Of a DNA stretch of 64,000 bases, positions 44,803-54,146 are shown piece by piece. The position numbers were made by a program, and so were the translations under genes. The notes beneath the pieces are model-generated. The model saw only the letters and a program-made list of their open reading frames with translations, had not been told where the DNA came from and did not search any database. The DNA comes from Mangifera indica. Its lineage: Eukaryota; Streptophyta; Magnoliopsida; Sapindales; Anacardiaceae. Numbering within the stretch: position 1 is the first letter of the stretch; each line of letters starts with the position of its first letter. Where the stretch lies: the NCBI RefSeq assembly GCF_011075055.1, contig NC_058138.1:3534001-3598000 (forward strand). Direction: 5' to 3'.

Positions 44803-44837
44803 GGCCCATTGTAATCATTGCGAAAACAAACAGCCCA
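44803..44837 (+). promoter_or_regulatory. Site II / UP1-type motifs in the KRI1 promoter
   Basis: GGCCCATT (44803-44810) and AGCCCA (44832-44837) are forms of the TGGGCY (site II, UP1) motif that is common in plant promoters of ribosomal protein and ribosome biogenesis genes. This fits the KRI1 function. Assignment is by motif only. Confidence 0.5.
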
Positions 44838-44985
44838 AACCCGAGTCCAAACCTGAAACAGGTTCTCCCTTCTGCTCTAAAGCCAAACTCATATACTTTC
44901 ATACTAAAAAATAGCTACACGGCCGACGTTTAACGCAGCCGCCTCAAACCAGCCTTGACGCCGATATCTGCTCAATTTTCTACAG

Positions 44986-46462
44986 GTTTGTGTTTCTTTT
45001 TCTTCAGTCCTATTTTACTTTCAAGTTTGTTATTTCCATTACATGTGAAAACCTCAGGGAAAATCATGAAACTCCATTAATATTTACCCTTTGACTTTCT
45101 AGGGTTTTTCTGGTAAGAGGGTTTGTCTTCTTTTTGAAATATTTGTAGTGATTGAAGATGAAAGAGAGGACTCTTTTAGTTAATGCTGAGATATTGTCGG
45201 ATACTCTCAATTTACACGCTTAATATTACAACTTACTAGCGCTTGTGGTTATGCGTTCAACACATATTGGAAATAGGGTATGGTTTGTTGAGATGATATT
45301 AATGAAAGGGTTGATATTTGGATATGAAAGTGTAAGAGTAATTTTGTTCAATATCAATTTTGAGAACTATGTGCAAAAATTTGATAACGTATTAACATTA
45401 GATGATTTGAAGAATTTTTATGTAGAACAGTTGATAATGAATATTCTTGACTAGAGAATGAGATAGTGATTGCTACAGTAAAGCACAAAGAGTTTCTGAA
45501 TCTCTTGACAATTTCCAAAGCTAAACACTTGTAGTTATACTTGTGACACATATTGGAAATAAGGTATGGTTTGTTGAGATGACATTAGTTAAAGGGTTGA
45601 TATTTGGATATAAAAGTGTAAGAGAAATTTTATTCAATTTCTACGTTGGGAACTATGTGCAAAAAAATTGATAGCATTGGACTATCTGGAGAATTTTTAT
45701 ATAGGTTGATTGATCATGTATATTCTTGATTTGAGAATGACATACTAATAGCTACAATAAAGCACAAAGAGTTTTCGGTTTCTTGATAATGTGAAAGACT
45801 AAACAACACAGATATTGTATTCATCTAAGATGATGATTATGACTAGAGATACTTTATACAGAAAGAATCATTCAACCTAGTAATCTTGGACTGTAAGCAT
45901 TTTCTTTTGGTGCTTAAAGTTGAAGTTACTCAACATCTTCATTGATATTTGCAAATTAAGTTTATAAATGATGTTAAATAATATTATATGTTAGGCTTAT
46001 GTGATATCGTTATTCAGTTGTAAATTGAAAAGAGCAAGGGGTAATCATACAATATAAATCATGTTAAAGAAGACAAAATCCTTATGAAACTTCTAAATGT
46101 AAACAAGTGATAATTATTTTCCTGGCAACTGGAGGAGGATGGAAAATTAATTCATGGGGAAAATTGGATCTTGGAAGGTTAAGGATGCCCACCATTGTTA
46201 ATCTAATTTGGTAGAAGCAGAAAATATAACACACCTTCACTTCAATTAGAACTAGCCCATAGATCACAGTAACCTTCTTTATTATAAGCCCAATTAGAAG
46301 CTACATAATGTGGAATATAAGTCAGTGTTTGTTGAATTCAAATTCCCCTTTTTGGGGCTATGTTTTTCATATTTACTTGAAGGGTTCTTCTGGTTTTCTA
46401 ATATTTTAGTTTTTTTTTTTTTCTCTTTGTATTTGTGTGCTTATAGCTTCATTATGAAACAG
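44986..46462 (+). other. Probable 5' UTR intron of KRI1
   Basis: A leader exon seems to end at CTACAG|GTTTGT (44985/44986). A good acceptor, GAAACAG|GTTCC (46462/46463) after a T-rich tract, lies 39 bases before the KRI1 ATG. The 1.48-kb interval has no gene and contains a two-unit tandem repeat. The splice sites are predicted from consensus only. Confidence 0.5.
45240..45805 (+). repeat. Two-unit tandem repeat of about 287 bp
   Basis: Unit 1 (45240-45526) and unit 2 (45527 to about 45805) share long words such as ACACATATTGGAAATA, GGTATGGTTTGTTGAGATGA, AAAGGGTTGATATTTGGATA, AACTATGTGCAAAAA and AAAGCACAAAGAGTTT. A frame in unit 1 is broken in unit 2, so it is not a duplicated gene. Confidence 0.88.
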
Positions 46463-46501
46463 GTTCCTGAAGGAAGGATATCAAAGTTGTTTTAATCAAC
46501 A

Positions 46502-48517
46502 ATGGGGAGGCTGAAGCTCTTTGATGATGAACAAAATGATGATGATGTCTCGAAGATTGAAATTAATAAGGAATATGCAAGACGATTTGAGCACAATAAG
46601 AAGCGAGAAGAGCTGCAAAGGTATGAGGAGTTGAAGAAGAAAGGTGCGATTGAAGAATCAGATGAAGATTCCGATGATGAGTTGACAGATTCAGAGGAAG
46701 GTAAAGATGATTTATTGGGGTCTAGCAAACAAGACATGGAGTTTTTTGATGTGCTGTTGAAAGTGAAGAATAAGGATCCAATTATTAAGGAAAAAGATGT
46801 TAAGCTTTTTGAGTCTGAATCAGAGGGGAGTGAAGAGGAAGAAGAAGAAGGAAGTGAAAATGATGAAGGGAAGAAGAAGAATACTAAGAAAGCAATGTAT
46901 TTGAAAGATGTGATGGCAAAACATTTAATTGAAGAGGGGCCTGAGTTTGAGGATGAGGAAGAAGAAGAGTCTAGTGAGAAAAAGAAAGAGAAGAGTTACA
47001 GTGAAGAGCAAGAGGAGATTCGGAAAGAGTTTTTAAATGCGGTGAAAGAGGCTGAAGGAAATGAGGAGGAAGATGATGACGCTTTTTTGAAAGAGAAAAA
47101 GAAGGAAAATGATGATGAAGGAGATCTGGAGGGTGATGATAATGATCAGTTTGTTAAGAAATTGGATGAGTATTTTGGTGGGGATGGTGAATTGGATGAG
47201 AACAAGATGTTTCTGAAGGAGTTTTTTAGAAATAAGATGTGGATTGATAAGGAAAGTAAGGATAAAGAATTCGATGTTGATGAAGAGGAGGTGGAAGATC
47301 TGTTGAGAGAAGAGGAGGAGCTTGAAAGACAAGAGCAGTATGAGACAAATTTTAGGCACGAGGAAGGGGTGGATGATAGAGTGATGGGTCACTCAAGGAA
47401 AATTGAGGGGTCAGTAAGGAAGAAGGATAATGCAAGGAAAGAGCAGAGGAAGAGTAAAGAGGTGAGGATGAAAATTGCGGAGATGGAGAGAAAGGAAGAG
47501 TTGAAACATTTGAAGAATTTGAAGAAGAAGGAGATGAAAGAAAGAATGAAAAAGGTGATGGCAATTGCAGGGTTTAAGGAGGAGGAAGATTTGTCTTTAA
47601 ATTTGAAGGATTTGGATGATGATTTTGATCCTGAAGAGTACGATAGGATGATGAAGGCAGTGTTTGATGATAAATATTATGGTGCTGAAGATGTGGACCC
47701 TGAGTTTGGCAAGGGAGAGGAAGAAGACGAAGGTGATATTGAGAAACCAGATTTTGATAAAGAGGATGAGCTGCTAGGACTTCCTAAAGGTTGGGATGTG
47801 ATTAAATCAGGTGATGGATTTAAGGCTGCTAGGGAAAGGAGTTTAAAGCATGAATTAGAAAATGGTGGTGGTGCTGGTGGTGGTGGTGGTGATGATGATG
47901 ATGATTATGATGATTATGATGGTGATGAAGGAGAAAGAGAGGGCAGGGAGGAAGAAGAAGAGGTTCCTGAGGAGAGCAAGAGGAAGAGGAAACGTAAGAT
48001 GTCACTTGTGAAGAGAGCTAGAGAAGAAATGCTGGAGGAGTTCTACAAGCTGGACTATGAGGATACTATTGGAGACATAAAAACGAGGTTCAAGTATGCA
48101 AAGGTAAAACCTAATAGGTATGGGTTGAAGACTGAAGAGATATTATCATTGGATGACAAGGAGTTGAATCAGTATGTTTCTGTGAAGAAGATTGCTCCTT
48201 ACAGGGAGAAAGAATGGAAGGTACCTGATAGTAAGAGGTATCAGGAAAAAATGAAGATTAAGGAGCTTCTCCAAGGTCATAAGTCCGGTGACAGGAAGAA
48301 TGGGAAGAGGAAGAGATCAAAGGATGATGGTGAAAAACCAAAATCAGAGATTGGTGCCAAGGGAGATGGAAAGGTACCACTGGAAGAACCAAATGGTGAT
48401 ACAGACAATTTGTCCAAGCGTGCCAAGACAAGGCGTCGTCAAGCGAAAACTAAACTGTCTCACTCAAGGCTTGTTGCATATGGCAAGATCCCTTCTAAAG
48501 GAAAGAGTAAACACTGA
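46502..48517 (+). CDS. KRI1: KRI1-family ribosome biogenesis protein, complete, single coding exon
   Basis: Nucleolar factor required, by analogy with yeast Kri1, for 40S subunit assembly together with Krr1. The 671-residue protein is extremely acidic and lysine-rich. The family signature DLDDDFDPEEYDRMMKAVF lies near residues 369-388. The Kri1 C-terminal domain runs from about 505 to 600, with EEFYKLDYEDTIGDI, TRFKYAKVKPNRYGL and KIAPYREKEW. Basic clusters such as KRKRK (near 495) and KRAKTRRRQ (near 640-650) are likely nuclear or nucleolar signals. A GGT/GAT trinucleotide run encodes a Gly-rich then Asp-rich stretch at about 454-475. The ATG at 46502 has good context (AACAATGGGG), with an in-frame stop shortly upstream. 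Some plant entries call this a KRR1 family protein; the sequence is KRI1, not the KH-domain protein KRR1. Confidence 0.95.
   Translation: MGRLKLFDDEQNDDDVSKIEINKEYARRFEHNKKREELQRYEELKKKGAIEESDEDSDDELTDSEEGKDDLLGSSKQDMEFFDVLLKVKNKDPIIKEKDVKLFESESEGSEEEEEEGSENDEGKKKNTKKAMYLKDVMAKHLIEEGPEFEDEEEEESSEKKKEKSYSEEQEEIRKEFLNAVKEAEGNEEEDDDAFLKEKKKENDDEGDLEGDDNDQFVKKLDEYFGGDGELDENKMFLKEFFRNKMWIDKESKDKEFDVDEEEVEDLLREEEELERQEQYETNFRHEEGVDDRVMGHSRKIEGSVRKKDNARKEQRKSKEVRMKIAEMERKEELKHLKNLKKKEMKERMKKVMAIAGFKEEEDLSLNLKDLDDDFDPEEYDRMMKAVFDDKYYGAEDVDPEFGKGEEEDEGDIEKPDFDKEDELLGLPKGWDVIKSGDGFKAARERSLKHELENGGGAGGGGGDDDDDYDDYDGDEGEREGREEEEEVPEESKRKRKRKMSLVKRAREEMLEEFYKLDYEDTIGDIKTRFKYAKVKPNRYGLKTEEILSLDDKELNQYVSVKKIAPYREKEWKVPDSKRYQEKMKIKELLQGHKSGDRKNGKRKRSKDDGEKPKSEIGAKGDGKVPLEEPNGDTDNLSKRAKTRRRQAKTKLSHSRLVAYGKIPSKGKSKH
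47868..47926 (+). repeat. Trinucleotide microsatellite inside KRI1
   Basis: Runs of GGT then GAT codons encode a polyglycine tract followed by an Asp/Tyr-rich tract. Length variation would change the protein without shifting frame. Confidence 0.8.
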
Positions 48518-50930
48518 ACACCAGGAATAATTTAGTTCAAGGCAGTTGATAAGGTAATTCCTTGAGCTGACTAAATTTTGGTATGTTTAATGTTTTGAGC
48601 TTTGCAGGTTCTTTTATTTGTGATATATCTGCATTACATGCTGCTGGCAGTAATAGAAAAGAAAACCTTATTATTCTTATAGGAAGTTTAAAGTATTACC
48701 AGGAATTGAGATTGCGTAGATGGGTTAGACCTCAAGACTTTTTTTTATCAAATTATACTTTTGAGCTTGATTTGGCTTGTTTGATTGTTCCTTTTATTTT
48801 TATGTTTTTTTGGTTTCTAGTTACTCTTTTCATAGTACAATCATTCACTTCAAATAGTCGTTATAGAAAATTTTAATTAATGATAATTAATTAAATTTGA
48901 AGGTTCATTATACTAACTACCTCAATGGTATTACATTTGACTTTGATTTTATCATGAATCATGCAACTTTCATTCCCCACTATTGTTCTATAAATGGTAA
49001 TGGAGAAATCATATCATAGATCATGATGTGTTTTCTCATTAAATTCATTCAACCTGCAGAGCATCTTTCGGATGATTGATACCGCCACACCAAAGCTTTC
49101 CCCAATTTAAAGTTATTTGTTAGTTTTATCAATGTATATATTCTTACTCATTATTGCCATTTACTTCCGAGTCTCAGAAAGTCTTTTAGCCTGTATGTAC
49201 AACCAGACTTGCCCTTTTAGATTGAAAATACATGATATAGACATAATCAGGAATATATCTTTCTATGCTTCAGTGTTAATCTTCAGAATTGCCTGATATA
49301 TCATTTTGGTTGCACAGGCCATCCCCAATATTAATTGAATACAGAGGACATCAAATGTGCAAATAGATTAGAGGCTGAAGAATGTTTCAGGTAATTTTGG
49401 AAGAGTTTTGAGTCATAACAAATTTTGACGCTTCTCTTTGTATTATTTGTTAAATTATCTCTCTTGTTACTTAGGATTGCCTCCTTCCAAATTTAGCTAT
49501 AAATGAACATTTTGATTGTTGGTTAGATTAAATCAGCATTTCATGGTGCTTATCAGCTTCATCATTGTTGTTGCCGTTGCTATTTAAGCTTGGTTTAAAC
49601 TATATATTTATTGAAAAAAAATTTCGTAATTGAAATACCATGTCTTGTTTGACATTATGTATGAATATATTAGTGGAATTCGAGTAATATGGTGTTTCAT
49701 TTATTGATGAAAAAATTTTCTATGCTTTGATATGAAATAGAGTATATAACCAGAATAGAAAATCTCATGGTAAATCCTTGGGTAAGTTTTAGAATAATTA
49801 TAATCTAAAAATATTTAAGTAAAATAATACGGTAGTATTCTTTTATTATTTTTAATTAAAACATAATAATTATTTATAATAATATTGATAAATAATAATA
49901 TGTTACTATGTGATTCGGTTTTTTATTTTTAATTTTTAACCATCAAATTATATGATGAAATGTTATTTTTTGTGTATAAAAATTGCATATATAACATTAC
50001 TCATATATTATATTTATCAAATTTTATCAATAATAATTTATACATAATAATCTGTTTTTAAGATAATTTTTTAATTTTGATAATAAAATATTATTCAAAT
50101 CAAACATTTTTAAGATAAGGCAAGGGTCATCTAGCTGAACCTTGAAAAAAGATTGTTGAATAAGTTATTTACGAAGGATTTGATTGACTTTTTTGAAGAT
50201 ACAGTTAAACAAAACCTTGTGATTCAGCCAACCTTCTTCTTCCTCTTGTCTTGTATTATTTTGTGGGCGAAGCTTATGTTTTTCGGCCAAACACCATAGA
50301 TTTGGCTAAATTACGTAGGCTTTGTTTAGGGTTTAATGGACATATCTGACATACGTTTTAAAACATATTAACACAAGAGTAATATTATACATATTTATTT
50401 TAGATATACAAATATATTTACATTTATACGTATTATTATATGATTGAGTATTGTTTTTATCTTTAATTCAAAATTATTAATCAGTTGATGACATATATAA
50501 GTGTGTATATATTTATATACTTGAAATAGATATGCATAATTTTATTGTTTAGACAATATCACAATATTAAAGCAATATATTAAATCTTAGTCCCAACATG
50601 CTTATAAAAAGCCCCAGATCTTGAAAAGTTGCTTTACAAAATTAGGAGGAGAAGAAAGTTTTACATTTTAAATCTAAAAACATGATAACATGGTTGGAAA
50701 GAAAGGTTGATTAAGTCAAAATGAACTTGATTATAACAAACTACCATTTCTCGTTTTACATTAATAGGTTTTAAAAATTTTGTTTAGGTTCGGTTGATTA
50801 AAATTTTTCAAGTTTTGAGTCTATTTTAGACCTTTTTTGGGTATGTTATTATAAATTTAAAAATCTATAAGAACACCCTTATAATTGCTTACAAGTTTGA
50901 CAATCTAACAAATATACCCATGTTCATAAT
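48518..50930. other. Region downstream of KRI1, no gene seen
   Basis: The first several hundred bases are the probable 3' UTR and flank. AT-rich palindromic MITEs occur at about 49870-50005 and 50370-50545 (ends TTATACATATTTATTTTAGA and TTGAAATAGATATGCATAAT). The frame at 48583-48876 has no recognisable motif. Confidence 0.45.
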
Positions 50931-50969
50931 CAATTTTTGGACTCTATTAGTCTTGGGTTGAATAATTTT

Positions 50970-51636
50970 CCTCGTAGGTCAAATTTTAAAAAATAACATT
51001 TTCTTTATTAGGGTTTAATTTTCAAACTCTAACATAATTTCGAACACATCTCTAACGGTATTTCTTTTTTCTTTCTCTAGCAGTCGCTCTCTCACTATCT
51101 CCCTTTTCGGTCGATAGCCTTAAACCTAGTAGAAGATGATGTTTCATTAAGAAGATGAAACATCATCTTCTCAATGAAGACAAGATCTCTCATCTTCCCC
51201 AACGAAGACAAGACTCTTGTCTTTGTTAGGAAAGACAAATAGTTTTGTCCTCCTAATAAAGCTGGAAGTTATTTTTTATGTCAATTGATGTCATTTAAGC
51301 TTCAAACAGGAGAAACTTGATTGTCGGAGGGAGAGGAGCCATCTGGAGATATTCGTCATTGGTGATGGTGTTGAAGATTTGAAAACTAAACCTTAGAGGA
51401 AAATGTCATTTTTTAAAACTTGGGTAGAAAAAACTTTTAGTTTTTAAGGTTTAGAAAGGGAAAAAGAAGATAAAATTTTAGTTTATTTTTAACATTACAG
51501 ATAAAAATGACGATTTTGTCTTTATACCGTTAATTTTAACTATCCATAAATGAGTATTTGAGATTTTTAAAGATAAGAGATAAAAACTTAGGAAAATAAG
51601 ATACTTTGAGTGAAAAGTCATTTGACCTAATAAGTA
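50970..51636. mobile_element. Truncated Mutator-like MITE
   Basis: The right end GAGTGAAAAGTCATTTGACC and the right arm match the family at 41007 and 52717, as does the interior with AGAAGATGAAACATCATCTTC-like hairpins. The left terminal repeat is missing or rearranged, and no target duplication was found. Confidence 0.55.
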
Positions 51637-51754
51637 AAGTAAAATCGTTTTGTTAATAAATTATAAATTTGAATAATCTAAATTTAAATTCAACTCTTTC
51701 TAACTTAAATTTCTCAGTTTAAAAAACAATTTAACCTTTTAATCCGTATTTAAA

Positions 51755-52703
51755 AGATATTAATTAAAATCGACAATAATTTTTTCGTTTAAACCTTTTT
51801 AGGTAAATGTACAATAGGTTTATTTTTATAAACAAATTTAATTTTAATTTCAAGAATACCCTCTCAGCTAATTACGTTATTCTCAGCTATTTACGTCATG
51901 CTCGGTTAATTACATTGAATTTGGTATAGTTTTTTTCGAAGATTTGATAAGTTCTGATTTAAAGATTTAGTAAGTCATGTTTCAAAGATTTAAAATATAT
52001 TTGAAAATTAATAAATTTTTATTCAAATACAGATAGGAACGAAAAAATGACATAAACAAGGAGAATGCGTAAAAGGTGTGTAAAGTGCATAAATGGTGCG
52101 TAGAGTGCGTAAAGTGCGTAAAGGTGGGTAAAGGGTGGATAAGGTGCGTAAAATGAGTTAAAAGTGTATAAAGTGCGCCTCTCATATAATATAATATATA
52201 TAAATAATAATAATAATTTTTAAATATATATTATATTATTATATATATATTTATTATATTTTTTAAATATTATTATATATAAAACAGAGGTGTGCACCAT
52301 CTTCGTACCCCTTTTATATATATATATATATATAAAATAAGTTTTACCCACCCCGCACTCTTTACGCAATCTATATACTCTACGCATTTTTTACGCACTC
52401 TTACGTACATGTGCACACCCTTATGTACTCTTATTCGCATTTATGTTAATCTTTTCGTTTCAATCTATATTATAATAAAAATTAATTATTTTGAATAAGT
52501 TTTTGAATCTTCAAATCAGAACTTAACAAACAGAGAATGTTCATAGGTTATCGAAAAAAAATATTTTGATGTAATTAATTGAGAAGGTGATGTAATTAGC
52601 TGATAAAGATATTATTGAAAATAAAATTAAATTTACTTAAAAAGGTAAAATCACTGTAAATTTACCTAAAAAATTTAGACGAAAAAATTGATACTAATAT
52701 CTC
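51755..52703. mobile_element. Foldback element with about 400-bp inverted arms
   Basis: Long inverted arms: left words AATTTTTTCGTTTAAA, AGGTAAATGTACA, CAGCTAATTACG and AAGTTCTGATTTAAAGATT match complemented right words AATTTTTTCGTCTAAA, AGGTAAATTTACA, CAGCTAATTACATC and AAGTTCTGATTTGAAGATT. Toward the loop both arms carry imperfect repeats of GTGCGTAAA (52068-52175; complement 52345-52440). The loop is almost pure A/T with a (TA)n tract at about 52312-52334. It has no coding capacity. Confidence 0.75.
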
Positions 52704-52716
52704 GTATTTAAATCAA

Positions 52717-53642
52717 GGCCAAACAACTATTTACCACCTAAGGTTTGATGTTTTCTCAAGTTTCTACCCTTTAACTATGGAAACACCAAACATCCACCCA
52801 TGGCTGGTTAGATTTAACAAAACTCTAACGGTGGTAAATTTAATCACATTTTGCCCCCTAAAAGTTTAAAAACTAACATTTTTTCCCTAAGCTAAGTTCG
52901 AAAAAATCGCATTCCCCCCCTAGGGTTTATTTCCAAACCCTTTCACTTTCTCCGGTGCCATTACCGGCCGTCTTCCCCTCCCGACGGTTTCTCTTCCACC
53001 TCCGGCCCCCCTCAACTCTTGCACTACGCATCCGATGACTAGAGAAGACGAGATCGATCGACGCATCCGACGACTGGGAGAAAATTTCTTCATCTGGGAG
53101 AAGACGATCGATCGACGCATCCGATTACTGGGAGAAGACGATCGATCAATGCATCCGACGACTGGGAGAAGACAATCGATCGACGCATACGAAGAACTCT
53201 TGCACTACGCACTATGCATCTGACGACTGGGAAGACGAAGAACTTTGTCTTCCCCGACGAAGTTCTTCGTCTTCCACGGCTTCTCCGACTCCGATCGAGA
53301 GTCCAAATGGGAGGAAAGAGATCGCCGGAAGGAGAGGATGCTTCGGGAGGGAGAGGCCGTCGGCAATGGAGCTAGAGATTTCAAAACGAAACCCTAGGGT
53401 GAAACTGTGATTTTTTAAAACTTAGGCTAAGAGAAAATTGTAGTTTTTAAAGTTTAGGAGGGTAAAATAGATTTTATTTTAGTTTATTTTTAATATTATA
53501 GAGAAAATGACAATTTTACCCTTATTACTGTTAGAGTTTTGTTAAATCTAACCGGCTATGGGTGAGTGTTTGATGTTTCTATAGTTAAAGGGTGAAAACT
53601 TGAGAAAACATCAAACCTTGGGTGGAAAATAGTCGTTTGGCC
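52717..53642. mobile_element. Mutator-like MITE with perfect 9-bp target duplication, upstream of BCCP
   Basis: The 926-bp element begins GGCCAAACAACTATTTACCA and ends GGAAAATAGTCGTTTGGCC. TTAAATCAA flanks both sides (52708-52716 and 53643-53651). The arms are inverted repeats of about 220 bp with CCCCCCCTAGGGTTT and its complement. The interior holds a 34-bp tandem repeat. It abuts the end of the foldback element and ends 505 bases before the BCCP start codon. Confidence 0.93.
53052..53178. repeat. 34-bp tandem repeat inside the Mutator-like MITE
   Basis: About four units begin (G/A)ATCGATC(G/A)A(C/T)GCAT and end with CTGGGAGAAGAC. Unit 1 carries a 20-base insertion and the last unit is incomplete. 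The repeat is absent in this form from the sister elements, which have only scattered GGGAAGACGA words. Confidence 0.8.
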
Positions 53643-53794
53643 TTAAATCAAATATAATTGAATAACCTTTCAAAAGCCAACCGCACTCAAATTATTAATA
53701 CTCAAACAGGATATAGTGCGACTAAAATTAAATGAAACGTCAATTTCATATCCACTTTCGGGCAAAGACAAAAGATTTAAAAAAAAAAGCTTCC

Positions 53795-54074
53795 TTTTTC
53801 GGCGATAAATTAGAGATATTAGTTGAAAAACAAAATAAAAGTAATTTCTCAAAACAAATTGGGGCATATACAATAAATGAAATGCACACGTGGCAAATTT
53901 TGAAAGCGAGTATACTAATTTACGTACAAGCACTCTTCTGCCTTTGGTTTCATCGACCTAAGCTCTGTCTCTGAAGCCAGCGGCTCTTCTTCGTTCTTCC
54001 TCACAGTCCAATTCAATCACATTCAAACAAACAATACGAACGACCCTTTTGACGGATCTCTCTAAAGCTCAAAG
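53795..54074 (+). promoter_or_regulatory. BCCP upstream region, with two blocks shared with KRI1
   Basis: Block 1 (53795-53945) and block 2 (54045-54074) align with 43720-43860 and 44745-44774 upstream of KRI1, same order and strand. Block 2 differs at two positions. Between the blocks the BCCP copy has about 100 bases, without the repeats that fill the KRI1 copy. ACACGTGGC (53886-53894) contains a CACGTG G-box core. Confidence 0.65.
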
Positions 54075-54103
54075 TTTTCAAACTTTCTGCATTATTTCTT
54101 CTT

Positions 54104-54110
54104 TATAAAA
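54104..54110 (+). promoter_or_regulatory. TATA-like sequence close to the BCCP start codon
   Basis: TATAAAA lies 37 bases before the BCCP ATG. If used, the leader would be only about 10 nt; transcription may instead begin further upstream with this sequence inside the leader. Confidence 0.35.
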
Positions 54111-54146
54111 CCCTGTACTTTTCTTTTCATTTCATTTCACACCCAA

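Noticed and set aside
45245..45454. 69-residue frame in the KRI1 leader intron
   Set aside because: The adjacent tandem copy is frame-disrupted and the frame has no recognisable motif.
46492..47564. Antisense frames across KRI1
   Set aside because: They are Ser- or Phe/Leu-rich shadows of the acidic GAA/GAT-rich sense strand.
52040..52460. CRISPR-like or telomeric array from GTGCGTAAA repeats
   Set aside because: The units are imperfect, lack spacers and are mirrored around a loop, so they belong to an inverted-arm element in a plant nuclear genome.
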